From: Pseudomonadota bacterium
GTDB taxonomy: Bacteria > Pseudomonadota > Alphaproteobacteria > UBA2136 > JAPKEQ01
Length of the DNA stretch: 64,000 nucleotides
Assembly: GCA_036141575.1 (NCBI GenBank)
Contig: JAYZXF010000003.1
Location: forward strand, 102,598-166,597
Reading direction: 5' to 3'
Both the position numbers and the translations under genes were made by a program. Shown one piece after another: positions 19,195 through 26,384 of the stretch. Every line of letters begins with the position of its first letter. Position 1 is the stretch's first letter. The notes below the pieces were generated by a model. The model had not been told where the DNA came from. It worked only from the letters and a program-made list of their open reading frames with translations, and made no database searches.

Positions 19195-20451
19195 CTATGC
19201 TGCCGCTTTTGCTTTGACTTGCAAGGCTTCTGGAAGCTCACCGATAGGAAGCTCAAAGCGCTCATCTGTCTTACGGTTTTTCCATTCAGCTTTGCCTTCC
19301 TTCACACCACGCGGGCCAATTGTGCACTGCCAAGGCAGGCCAATCAAATCCATACTTGTGAACTTCGCACCAGCAGGCTCATCACGATCATCGTATAGCA
19401 CGTCAAACCCTTGCGCACGGAAGCTATCGTAAAGTTTGTCAGCTGTTTCAGAGCAAGCTTCGTCGCTTACACGTAAGTTCATCAGACCAATCTGGTATGG
19501 CGCCATTTCTTCTGGCCAGATAATACCATTCTCATCATGGTTCTGCTCAATCGCAGCAGCCACTGTACGGCAAATACCAATACCGTAGCAGCCCATAATT
19601 GCAGGACGCTCAGAGCCATCACTATGTTTCACCACAGCTTTCATTGGCTTAGAGTACGTATCACCTAAGTAAAAGATATTACCGACTTCAATACCACGCT
19701 TTGTTTCAAGGCGTTCAGCAGGCACACCACATGTCTCAGGATCGTGCTTTTCAACGTTGACGGCGTAATCGCCCTCTTTATCAAACACAAGTTCATCTTC
19801 ACCAGTTTCCGCAATCACTTGGAACTCTTCACTCAGATCACCACCAATGGCACCAGAGTCAGCTTTCACCACACGGTAATCAAGGCCAAGGCGCTTAAAG
19901 ATACGGTGGTATGCATCCTTCATTGTGTTGTAGCTGTTCATTGCGCTTTCTTCGTCTACGTCAAAGCTATAGCAGTCCTTCATCATAAACTCACGACCAC
20001 GCATTACACCAAAACGAGGGCGAACCTCATCACGAAACTTACTTTGAATCTGATAAAGCATAACCGGAAGCTGTTTGTACGAGTTCACACTACGGCGCAC
20101 AACATCTGTCACCACCTCTTCATGAGTTGGGCCAAGGCAGAAGTTGTTTTCGTGACGGTCTTGGATACGGCAAAGCTCAGCATCCATTTTGTCCCAACGG
20201 CCAGTTTCCTGCCAAAGTGAAGCAGGTTGAACCATCGGCATGAAAATCTCATTTGCGCCTGATGCGTCCATTTCTTCACGCACAACCTTTGCAACAATAT
20301 CTCGTACCTTCAGCCCAAAGGGAAGCCACGTGTAAACCCCACTTGCCACGGGACGAAGCATACCCGCACGTAGCATAAGACGGTGGCTTGGAACCTGCGC
20401 ATCCGCTGGGTTTTCACGAAGGGTTGGTATAAAATATTGACTGAGTTTCAT
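19195..20451 (-). CDS. proS: Prolyl-tRNA synthetase (short, no editing domain)
   Basis: Class II synthetase charging tRNA-Pro. Motif 1 and 2 regions are seen (RAGMLRPVASGVYTWLPFG; RDEVRPRFGVMRGREFMMKD) and motif 3 near GCYGIGICRTVAAAIEQN. At about 418 residues it is the short alphaproteobacterial form that lacks the INS editing insertion of the E. coli enzyme. The ATG at 20451 gives the expected MKLSQYFIPTL start; a TTG three codons upstream is less likely. A TTGCAT/TATTTT promoter lies just upstream. Confidence 0.96.
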   Translation of the reverse strand: MKLSQYFIPTLRENPADAQVPSHRLMLRAGMLRPVASGVYTWLPFGLKVRDIVAKVVREEMDASGANEIFMPMVQPASLWQETGRWDKMDAELCRIQDRHENNFCLGPTHEEVVTDVVRRSVNSYKQLPVMLYQIQSKFRDEVRPRFGVMRGREFMMKDCYSFDVDEESAMNSYNTMKDAYHRIFKRLGLDYRVVKADSGAIGGDLSEEFQVIAETGEDELVFDKEGDYAVNVEKHDPETCGVPAERLETKRGIEVGNIFYLGDTYSKPMKAVVKHSDGSERPAIMGCYGIGICRTVAAAIEQNHDENGIIWPEEMAPYQIGLMNLRVSDEACSETADKLYDSFRAQGFDVLYDDRDEPAGAKFTSMDLIGLPWQCTIGPRGVKEGKAEWKNRKTDERFELPIGELPEALQVKAKAAA

Positions 20452-20488
20452 AAGGGTCAAATTTCTTTATTTGGTTAACATTGCCATT

Positions 20489-20517
20489 AAAATATCCCTC
20501 CCCCCTAAAAAATGCAA
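20489..20517 (-). promoter_or_regulatory. Predicted proS promoter
   Basis: Minus-strand TTGCAT (20512-20517), 17-base spacer, TATTTT (20489-20494), about 38 bases upstream of the proS ATG. The spacer contains a G-rich run. Confidence 0.5.
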
Positions 20518-20600
20518 GGTAGCACTTGAAAAAAGCCAAGAGCACAACCATACCTTTCTTATCAACGACTATGTTTTCAGTTTTCAACAGGAGTGGACTT

Positions 20601-20750
20601 ATGGCACAGACTGCACAAAGCACACCCAATCCTGCGCCCAAGAAACTGCCTTTTTGGCTCATGAACGGAAGCGCAACAACCCAACTTTCCTCGGCGGAGA
20701 TCGCGGCGCACAATGCGGCCGTTCGCCAGGAACGCACCCACAACAACTAA
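20601..20750 (+). CDS. Small protein (49 aa) of unknown function
   Basis: ATG at 20601 with AGGAG eight bases upstream, opening MAQTAQSTPNPAPKKLPFW and ending AVRQERTHNN. Pro/Ala-rich N-terminus, hydrophilic C-terminus, no signal peptide or membrane segment. Codon choice resembles a translated gene but the length makes this uncertain. It is the first of three consecutive short ORFs, each with a strong ribosome binding site, ending in an intrinsic terminator; a TTGAAA/CATACC promoter-like pair at 20527-20555 is weak. Function unknown. Confidence 0.5.
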   Translation: MAQTAQSTPNPAPKKLPFWLMNGSATTQLSSAEIAAHNAAVRQERTHNN

Positions 20751-20769
20751 AGGAGATCACTTCTTTCAA

Positions 20770-20841
20770 ATGGAAAACCAGCCCCCAAAAGGAACGATTC
20801 CCACGGGGCCGACGCTGCTGAAGAGGAGGACAGCACCATGA
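20770..20841 (+). CDS. Very short ORF (23 aa) of unknown function
   Basis: ATG at 20770 preceded by AAAGGAG ten bases upstream; encodes MENQPPKGTIPTGPTLLKRR plus three residues, ending TGA at 20839-20841. It starts 19 bases after the 49-residue ORF and overlaps a four-codon ORF by ATGA. It could be a small protein, a leader peptide, or chance. Confidence 0.35.
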   Translation: MENQPPKGTIPTGPTLLKRRTAP

Positions 20842-20852
20842 TACGAAGTTGA
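20838..20852 (+). other. Four-codon ORF with strong ribosome binding site
   Basis: ATG ATA CGA AGT TGA, with AGGAGG eight bases upstream and an ATGA overlap with the preceding 23-codon ORF. Such a mini-ORF could be a translational stalling or recycling element rather than a protein. It is followed by the terminator at 20886. Confidence 0.25.
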
Positions 20853-20885
20853 TTTAACTTTCACGAAGCGATTTTGTTAAAGAAG

Positions 20886-20913
20886 ACCCCTGTTGATTCA
20901 GGGGTTCTTTTTT
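20886..20913 (+). terminator. Intrinsic terminator of the small-ORF transcript
   Basis: Stem ACCCCTG / CAGGGGT, loop TTGATT, followed by TCTTTTTTG on the plus strand. Confidence 0.75.
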
Positions 20914-20933
20914 GTGGAATATACCTATAAAAT

Positions 20934-20969
20934 AAAAGAAAGCCCCCTGACCATAGGGAGCTTTCTTTT
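20934..20969 (-). terminator. Terminator of tRNA-Met
   Basis: Long inverted repeat with outer arms AAAAGAAAGC / GCTTTCTTTT and an inner imperfect GC stem, followed by a T-rich run on the minus strand, directly after the tRNA CCA end. Confidence 0.6.
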
Positions 20970-20970
20970 A

Positions 20971-21047
20971 TGGTAGCGGGAGAGAGACTTGAACTCACGA
21001 CCTTCGGATTATGATTCCGCTGCTCTAACCAACTGAGCTACCCCGCC
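20971..21047 (-). tRNA. tRNA-Met (anticodon CAT), probably elongator
   Basis: 77-base cloverleaf on the minus strand with encoded CCA. Acceptor GGCGGGG pairs with TCCCGCT (G-U at both ends), D-arm GCTC...GAGC, anticodon loop ATCATAA (anticodon at 21011-21013) and T-loop TTCAAGT. It lacks initiator features (no C1 mismatch). There is a G-A mismatch at the base of the anticodon stem and a T-T mismatch in the T stem. CAT could also be the lysidine-modified Ile2 tRNA, but the body resembles alphaproteobacterial elongator Met. Confidence 0.9.
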
Positions 21048-21062
21048 ACGGGTGATGATGTT

Positions 21063-21089
21063 TTTATAATGAATTTTATGTTCTGGCAA
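21063..21089 (-). promoter_or_regulatory. Predicted tRNA-Met promoter
   Basis: Minus-strand TTGCCA (21084-21089) and TATAAA (21063-21068) with a 15-base spacer, 15 bases upstream of the tRNA 5' end. Spacing is short, so moderate confidence. Confidence 0.4.
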
Positions 21090-21115
21090 GCCCTTTTTTG
21101 GGAAAAAATTATTTC

Positions 21116-21143
21116 TTGCCCTGCGCGCTCACTTGCGTACACT
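21116..21143 (+). promoter_or_regulatory. Predicted promoter of the FkbM gene, possibly leaderless
   Basis: TTGCCC (21116-21121), 16-base spacer, TACACT (21138-21143). Seven bases separate the -10 from the first of three successive ATG codons, and no Shine-Dalgarno sequence is seen. The same TACACT-N7-ATG layout is found at dnaE. Confidence 0.4.
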
Positions 21144-21150
21144 AGCCCAC

Positions 21151-21870
21151 ATGATGATGCGCTTTAAAGTCTTTATGAAAAGGATGGAAGATTATATCTT
21201 CCCCCCTCGTCTTGCTTTTTACCTAAAACGCATTGGTAAAGGTAAATTCTATAGCCTAAATAAGCTGGATCAACAGCTCCTTGAGTTTATTGATTATGAA
21301 AACGGCTACTTTGTTGAGCTCGGCGCAAACGATGGCATCACTCAAGCGAACACAGCTCATTTTGAAAAGCATAAAGGTTGGAACGGCCTTCTGATTGAAC
21401 CAATCCCAAGTAAATTTTTAGAGTGTGTCCGTAATCGCAGCGAGAAAAACCACTTCGTGTGCGGAGCATGTGTAGGGTTTGACTATAAAGAACAGTTTGT
21501 TGAACTTATTTATAGCGACCTAATGACCATCTCTAAAGAGCTTTCAGGCAGAGATGACGCTGAAGCACATGCCCAAAAAGGCTTAAACGTGATGAAGTCT
21601 CACGAGACAAACTTTACGTTTGGCGCAAAAGCTTACACCCTCACCTCTCTCTTAAAGGACGCAAACGCTCCAAAGACAGTAGACCTTCTCTCTCTTGACG
21701 TTGAGGGAGCAGAACTTGAAGTTCTTAAAGGAGTCGACTTTGATACCTACAACTTCAAATACATGCTTATTGAATGCTGGGATAAAGACGGAATTACAGC
21801 CTTTTTAGAAGAAAAAGGTTACAAAATCATTAAGCAACTCAGCCGTCACGATTACCTCTTTTCTAAATAA
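21151..21870 (+). CDS. FkbM-family SAM-dependent methyltransferase
   Basis: About 239 residues. The Rossmann-fold SAM site is FVELGANDGITQAN, followed by acidic loop LLIEPIPSKF and the FkbM-typical LLSLDVEGAELEVLKGVDF near the C-terminus. Family members O-methylate sugars, polyketides or other small molecules; the acceptor here cannot be predicted. The gene starts with three consecutive ATG codons (21151, 21154, 21157). It stands alone between tRNA-Met and the protease gene; no glycan cluster is adjacent. Confidence 0.85.
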   Translation: MMMRFKVFMKRMEDYIFPPRLAFYLKRIGKGKFYSLNKLDQQLLEFIDYENGYFVELGANDGITQANTAHFEKHKGWNGLLIEPIPSKFLECVRNRSEKNHFVCGACVGFDYKEQFVELIYSDLMTISKELSGRDDAEAHAQKGLNVMKSHETNFTFGAKAYTLTSLLKDANAPKTVDLLSLDVEGAELEVLKGVDFDTYNFKYMLIECWDKDGITAFLEEKGYKIIKQLSRHDYLFSK

Positions 21871-22005
21871 ATACACTTTTTTCAAAGTTTTTATTTTGCA
21901 TACAACTTTCCAGATGGTACCCTTTTAGGGATCATATAAATCTGTCTTACATTTAAGTGAGGATTTCTTCCTCCTTAATCTCACCCTTTTTCATGGAGTT
22001 TTCCA

Positions 22006-23754
22006 ATGAAACTGACTCGTTTTGCAGCAATTGCTGCACTGGCAATTGGCACCACGTCGCCCCTTGCTCTGCATGCTGACGGCCTGACGACTGGTGCAAC
22101 CTTGCAGGAAGCACATTCGACACGGACCAACGTAACTGATGACATGCTGAACCGCCTGCGTGGCACCACGCCGCGCTTTGATTACACCATGTGGCTGCAC
22201 CCTGAGCTCCAACTGAGCGAAAGCACCGTTGAACCCTCTCTGGGCTATCTGGAACGCATTCGCCGCATGGAAGAAGCAACCATTTATCTGCAAAACAGCA
22301 GCGCAACTACCGAGCAAGGCTCGAGTGGTTCTGGCGTTATCATTGATAACATCAACTGCTGGGCCCTGACCAATCACCACGTGATTGAAGGCGCCGATTT
22401 TGTGAATGTGAGCTTTATCAATGGCTGGCTGACCGATGGTACGCCGCAGATTGAAAATGTCAGCGCAACCATCATTGGCTACCCCGGCGACAAGACCCAA
22501 GACTTCGACTTGGCTCTGATTCAACTGGACCATTGTAATGGTGCAGCATGGGCGCCCGTCATCACGGACCACACTCTGGTTCAGGTTGGCGAAACCGCTG
22601 TTGCTGTTGGTAACCCAATGAGCCAAACATGGTCGGTAACCACAGGTACTGTGAGCCATACCTCGCGTATGACTCTTGGCACTTGGCCGATGCTCCAGAC
22701 TGATGCCTCGGTAAACCCGGGTAACTCTGGTGGCCCGCTGTTTGACCAAAATGGTGAAGTGATTGGCATTAACACGTCAATCCTGTCTCGCCAACGTGAA
22801 AACAACGGTCTGGCCTTTGCTGTTCGCAGTGATCTGGTGCGCTTGTTCCTGAACAACATGTACCGCTACGGTCAAATGCAAGTAAACCAAATCGGTATTC
22901 AGATCGGTGGCATTTCCAAGTCGGAAGCCGCAATCATGGATATTCCGGGCGGTGTTTTGGTCAGCAAAGTTATGCCTGACACACCTGCAGCTGAAGCTGG
23001 CATCCAAGAAGGTGACATCATCACGCATGTTGACGGCACGCTGATCACCAGCCAAAACCGTATCATCATGCAAGTCTGGTCGGCCGAGCCCAATATTGGT
23101 GCTCATGCACGCATTCTGCGTGAACAAGCCGATGGCACGGTTGAAGTTGTGGAAATGACCATCCCCGTACGTAATGTCTGGGAATCGGACTATACCGCAC
23201 CTGAAGCTGAAGCTTATGATGACCTGATGGGTTGGACTCTGCAAGATGCACCCGAACATGGTGGTGTTCTCATCACTGATGTTGCAGCCATGGGCCCGGC
23301 ACATCGCCTGAACATGGAGCCGAGCACAACTTCTGAAAATCTGGCACCTTCGCGTCGTGTCATTGATGGCCGCCAGCGCATCGTCAAAATCAAAGTTGAC
23401 GGTAGCGTGCAGTGGGCAATCACTGGCGTGAAAGCACAAGGTCAAGCTCGCCTGGATCTGAGCAGCATCGTTGGCGTCGCACCGAATGCGCGTGCAGATG
23501 CTCTGGAAGCGTATATTCGTGGTGCCGGCGGCAAGCCCGTCGTTCTGTCTATCACGATCCTGCGCAATGCTGAAATTACGGCAACAACCGTAACAGGCAG
23601 CGCACTTGAACTGTCTGAAGCTGACCTTCAGGCCCTGTACGCAGAGCATGGCATCAGCAACAACAGCAACAACATTGTGCTGTACGCTCAGCCTGAAGCT
23701 TATACCGAAGCACCGGATCTGGATAACTGGACTCCGCCTGCAACCGGTAACTAA
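22006..23754 (+). CDS. DegP/HtrA-type trypsin-like serine protease with PDZ domain
   Basis: 582 residues with a signal peptide (MKLTRFAAIAALAIGTTSPL...ALHA). The trypsin-like domain holds the triad H125 (LTNHHVIEG), D168 (DFDLALIQL) and S241 (VNPGNSGGPLF). A PDZ domain follows at about 290-385 (GGVLVSKVMPDTPAAEAGIQ; GDIITHVDG), and residues 400-545 look like a second, divergent PDZ-like region. Cys118 and Cys177 may pair. It should act in the periplasm in protein quality control, though the C-terminal half is unlike classical DegP. GGAG precedes the ATG. Codon use differs from its neighbours (many CTG, TCG, CCG, GGC), suggesting transfer or unusual expression. Ends at a strong terminator. Confidence 0.9.
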   Translation: MKLTRFAAIAALAIGTTSPLALHADGLTTGATLQEAHSTRTNVTDDMLNRLRGTTPRFDYTMWLHPELQLSESTVEPSLGYLERIRRMEEATIYLQNSSATTEQGSSGSGVIIDNINCWALTNHHVIEGADFVNVSFINGWLTDGTPQIENVSATIIGYPGDKTQDFDLALIQLDHCNGAAWAPVITDHTLVQVGETAVAVGNPMSQTWSVTTGTVSHTSRMTLGTWPMLQTDASVNPGNSGGPLFDQNGEVIGINTSILSRQRENNGLAFAVRSDLVRLFLNNMYRYGQMQVNQIGIQIGGISKSEAAIMDIPGGVLVSKVMPDTPAAEAGIQEGDIITHVDGTLITSQNRIIMQVWSAEPNIGAHARILREQADGTVEVVEMTIPVRNVWESDYTAPEAEAYDDLMGWTLQDAPEHGGVLITDVAAMGPAHRLNMEPSTTSENLAPSRRVIDGRQRIVKIKVDGSVQWAITGVKAQGQARLDLSSIVGVAPNARADALEAYIRGAGGKPVVLSITILRNAEITATTVTGSALELSEADLQALYAEHGISNNSNNIVLYAQPEAYTEAPDLDNWTPPATGN

Positions 23755-23762
23755 AATCGATA

Positions 23763-23792
23763 AAAATAGGCCGCATCTGCGGCCTATTTTTT
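23763..23792 (+). terminator. Bidirectional intrinsic terminator after the HtrA-type protease
   Basis: Stem AAAATAGGCCGC / GCGGCCTATTTT with loop ATCT, followed by T-run; AATCGA (23755-23760) directly follows the stop codon. Serves the convergent minus-strand gene as well. Confidence 0.85.
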
Positions 23793-23808
23793 TATATCAA
23801 CAATAAGG

Positions 23809-24735
23809 TTAGTTAGAAATACCACCAAACCCTGTTTTCGGTGATTCTCTTTTATCAGGAGTCACGATAGGAGTCTGTGTCGCCGCACGAGACAACTCTT
23901 CCATTTCTTCCTTAAAGGATTTTTGCACTTCTTCTTTTGGCTTCCACTCACCACTTTTTACCATAGCCATAGATTTTCTAATGGCAGAAAGGCGCATTTT
24001 AGGGTTAGAGCTTCTTCCATTCCCAACAGACATGTACAAATCTCTCGCAGCTTCAGGTAATTGATGCAAGTAGATATCTTGCATCTCCTCATCTGTTGCA
24101 AGGATAGCTCCTTTTGGTAAAAGCACACGGCGACCATACTCCAAAAGACGTTCTTCCCTAAGAAGAGTTGTACCATGATTGGTGCTCAGATAAATTGGAA
24201 AGCCAACTTCCTCTGCCACTGCTTTTGTAATAATGTAGTTCAGGCAAGGGTTCTTTCTAAGGTCTTCTCCAAGGATATAAGCAAAAGCATTATTAATAGA
24301 AACCATATCCCCTAAAGTAAGTTTAAGGTCTTTCACCATACTCTTACTCGATTTAACAATACCGCATATATTACCTTTAGAAGAAATATCCCAAACTTGC
24401 GTATCTGTAATGCGACGATCTTGACTCTTTACTTTAGAGAGCGACGCTTTTTCTGGTTTCAGTTTAGAAATAGGCAAACGATAAAACTGCTCCATACCCT
24501 CTAAACGGAAAATAAACTCCTCTGAAGATTTCTTATAGTAAAAATCACCAGCCACAGGTGTATTCACCAAGTGCACATTCCCTGTGTGGTCAATATTCAT
24601 TTCAATTTCATTACTCTTATCATCTACAAAGACCACTTTTGACAGAGCATTTGCCTCTAAGTGCAAAAAAACACTCGCAAAAAGAGTAAAAGCAATGAAA
24701 GATCTGATTTTTTTAAGATGGGTGCTTGACAACAT
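23809..24735 (-). CDS. Secreted protein of unknown function
   Basis: 308 residues with an N-terminal signal (KIRSFIAFTLFASVFLHLEANA, cut likely after ANA). The mature part begins with a short beta region (VVFVDDKSNEIEMN; HVHL-type strands) and contains two cysteines (GNICGIV and KNPCLNY), with a mixed helical middle and a Lys/Glu-rich C-terminus ending TPDKRESPKTGFGGISN. I recognise no domain. Convergent with the HtrA-type gene, divergent from efp; the 117-base gap to efp is AT-rich and should hold both promoters. Confidence 0.7.
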   Translation of the reverse strand: MLSSTHLKKIRSFIAFTLFASVFLHLEANALSKVVFVDDKSNEIEMNIDHTGNVHLVNTPVAGDFYYKKSSEEFIFRLEGMEQFYRLPISKLKPEKASLSKVKSQDRRITDTQVWDISSKGNICGIVKSSKSMVKDLKLTLGDMVSINNAFAYILGEDLRKNPCLNYIITKAVAEEVGFPIYLSTNHGTTLLREERLLEYGRRVLLPKGAILATDEEMQDIYLHQLPEAARDLYMSVGNGRSSNPKMRLSAIRKSMAMVKSGEWKPKEEVQKSFKEEMEELSRAATQTPIVTPDKRESPKTGFGGISN

Positions 24736-24852
24736 TCTGTATCATCCTTACCTAGAGAGGTGTATATTATTATTTAAAGCGACAGTCTAACGAAAGACGG
24801 TGCAAAAAACAAACCAACACATGTGTGTTTAGTAAATAAAGGTTTTAAACTT

Positions 24853-25413
24853 ATGAAAATCAACGCGAATGAAATTCGTCCGGGAAATGTTCTCGAATAC
24901 CAAAACGGCCTATGGCAAGTCCACAAGGTTGGTCACGTCAAGCCTGGTAAAGGCGGTGCTTTTGCACAGGTAGAGATGAAGAACATCCAAACAGGTACGA
25001 AACTCAACGAGCGTTTCAGAAGTGAAGACAAAGTTGAGCGTGCTCGCCTTGAGCAACGCCCAATGCAATACCTTTATGATGATGGTGAAGCACTGACATT
25101 CATGGATAACGAAAACTACGAACAAATTACACTGCCATACGATGTCATCGGTGATGGTAAAGTGTGGCTTCAAGAAGAAATGGTTGTTTCTATTGAAATG
25201 CATGAAGGTAACCCAATTGGTGTTGAACTTCCTGCCCAAGTAGAAATGGAAGTGATTGAAGCAGACGCAGTGGTTAAAGGCCAAACAGCGTCATCATCTT
25301 ACAAGCCTTCTAAGGTAGAAAACGGCGAAACAGTTATGGTTCCTCCATTTGTTGAAGCTGGTATTCGCATCGTAGTCAGCACAGCAGACGGCACTTACGT
25401 CGGTCGCGCATAA
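24853..25413 (+). CDS. efp: Elongation factor P
   Basis: Three-domain tRNA-shaped factor (186 residues) that relieves ribosome stalling at polyproline stretches. The tip loop VKPGKGGAF carries Lys33, the residue modified by beta-lysylation in some bacteria; no EpmA/EpmB genes are visible here. The ending GIRIVVSTADGTYVGRA is typical. I start at the ATG at 24853 (MKINANEIRPGN); an in-frame ATG 30 bases upstream would add an atypical extension. Confidence 0.97.
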   Translation: MKINANEIRPGNVLEYQNGLWQVHKVGHVKPGKGGAFAQVEMKNIQTGTKLNERFRSEDKVERARLEQRPMQYLYDDGEALTFMDNENYEQITLPYDVIGDGKVWLQEEMVVSIEMHEGNPIGVELPAQVEMEVIEADAVVKGQTASSSYKPSKVENGETVMVPPFVEAGIRIVVSTADGTYVGRA

Positions 25414-25455
25414 TATATTTTAATAGATTTATTTTTAAGTTAGGAGACAAACCCC

Positions 25456-26238
25456 ATGTCAACATATCTATCGCCGCAAATTAACATTACGGACACAATC
25501 TGCCGTAAGCTGGCTCCCATCTACCGCCGCGAGTTTGGTGAAGTAGAACGTATGCAAGCCAAAGGTGACGGCGCACGTGAAGAAGCACTAGAAGCACTGA
25601 AAAAGCTAGAACTTCTTGCTGCTAAAGAAATTAAAAATGCTTACCCATCAACGCCAATTGTGATTCGTGACCTTGCGCCGATTCCAGATCAAGGTACATG
25701 CTGGGCAATCCACATGACTGGTGGTGTTGATAACTTTATGCACGGCCTTTCACCAGTGTGCATGATGTTCCTATTCATTAAAGACGGTACACCATTCAGC
25801 GCAATGGTTTACTACCCTCTTGAAGACGAAACATACACAATTGAAAAAGGTACAAGTGGCTCAGGGCCAGTTTACCGCCTTCGCGTAAACGCTGCGAAAG
25901 AGCTTACACCTTCAAGCATTGTTAACCTTTGGAGTTCTCCAACACGCCGTGGTGATAGCAAAGGTATGTCTTACGCAAAACATATTCAAGATCATGAGTT
26001 CGGCCTACGTATTACTGGTAACGCCATTCACGATATCCTTCAGTGTGCCTCTGGTAAGATTGATGGCTTCATTGGTGAACACCTTGCGCCAGAAATTAAC
26101 CTCTTCGCAGACCTTGTGATTAAAGAGTCTGCAGGTGTTGTGACAGATAAAGACGGTGACGCTGTGACTAAAGACAGTGAAACAATCGTGGCATCTAACC
26201 TGACTTGCCACAAGTCACTTCTTGAACTTGTGCAGTAA
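25456..26238 (+). CDS. Inositol-monophosphatase-family protein with lost catalytic motif
   Basis: 260 residues aligning in layout with SuhB-type inositol monophosphatases, and located after efp as suhB is in several Alphaproteobacteria. The catalytic motif WxxDPIDGTxNF reads W83-A-I-H-M-T-G-G-V-D-N-F94, so both metal-binding Asp are replaced by His and Gly. The upstream GEE/EES motif is also absent (LAPIPDQG), and the C-terminal WDxAAG motif reads PEINLFADL. The ORF is intact with normal codon use and a good ribosome binding site (TTAGGAG), so it is expressed but probably not a phosphatase. Two intact family members lie elsewhere in the window (42269 and 60806). Confidence 0.75.
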   Translation: MSTYLSPQINITDTICRKLAPIYRREFGEVERMQAKGDGAREEALEALKKLELLAAKEIKNAYPSTPIVIRDLAPIPDQGTCWAIHMTGGVDNFMHGLSPVCMMFLFIKDGTPFSAMVYYPLEDETYTIEKGTSGSGPVYRLRVNAAKELTPSSIVNLWSSPTRRGDSKGMSYAKHIQDHEFGLRITGNAIHDILQCASGKIDGFIGEHLAPEINLFADLVIKESAGVVTDKDGDAVTKDSETIVASNLTCHKSLLELVQ

Positions 26239-26264
26239 TGCATCACCTATTTAGGTAACGACTT

Positions 26265-26293
26265 AAAGCCCTGCTGTATCAGCAGGGCTTTTT
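26265..26293 (+). terminator. Intrinsic terminator of the efp operon
   Basis: Twelve-bp perfect stem AAAGCCCTGCTG / CAGCAGGGCTTT, loop TAT, followed by TTCC. It separates efp and its partner from the T2SS cluster. Confidence 0.8.
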
Positions 26294-26330
26294 CCTTGTC
26301 CCCTGCCCCTATTTCCGTTAGAGTTCTCCT

Positions 26331-26342
26331 GTTTTGCAAAAC
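26331..26342. promoter_or_regulatory. Perfect 12-bp palindrome upstream of gspD
   Basis: GTTTTGCAAAAC, 43 bases before the chosen gspD start, flanked by GTTCT and AGAAC. Could be an operator or a leader hairpin; no regulator can be named. Confidence 0.3.
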
Positions 26343-26384
26343 AAGAACCAGCCTCAAAAAGGCCACAATAAAAAAGATTTCAAT

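Noticed and set aside
22777..23649. 290-codon open frame antisense to the HtrA-type protease
   Set aside because: Explained by the codon use of the protease gene; the protein is Cys/His-rich shadow without domain pattern or ribosome binding site.
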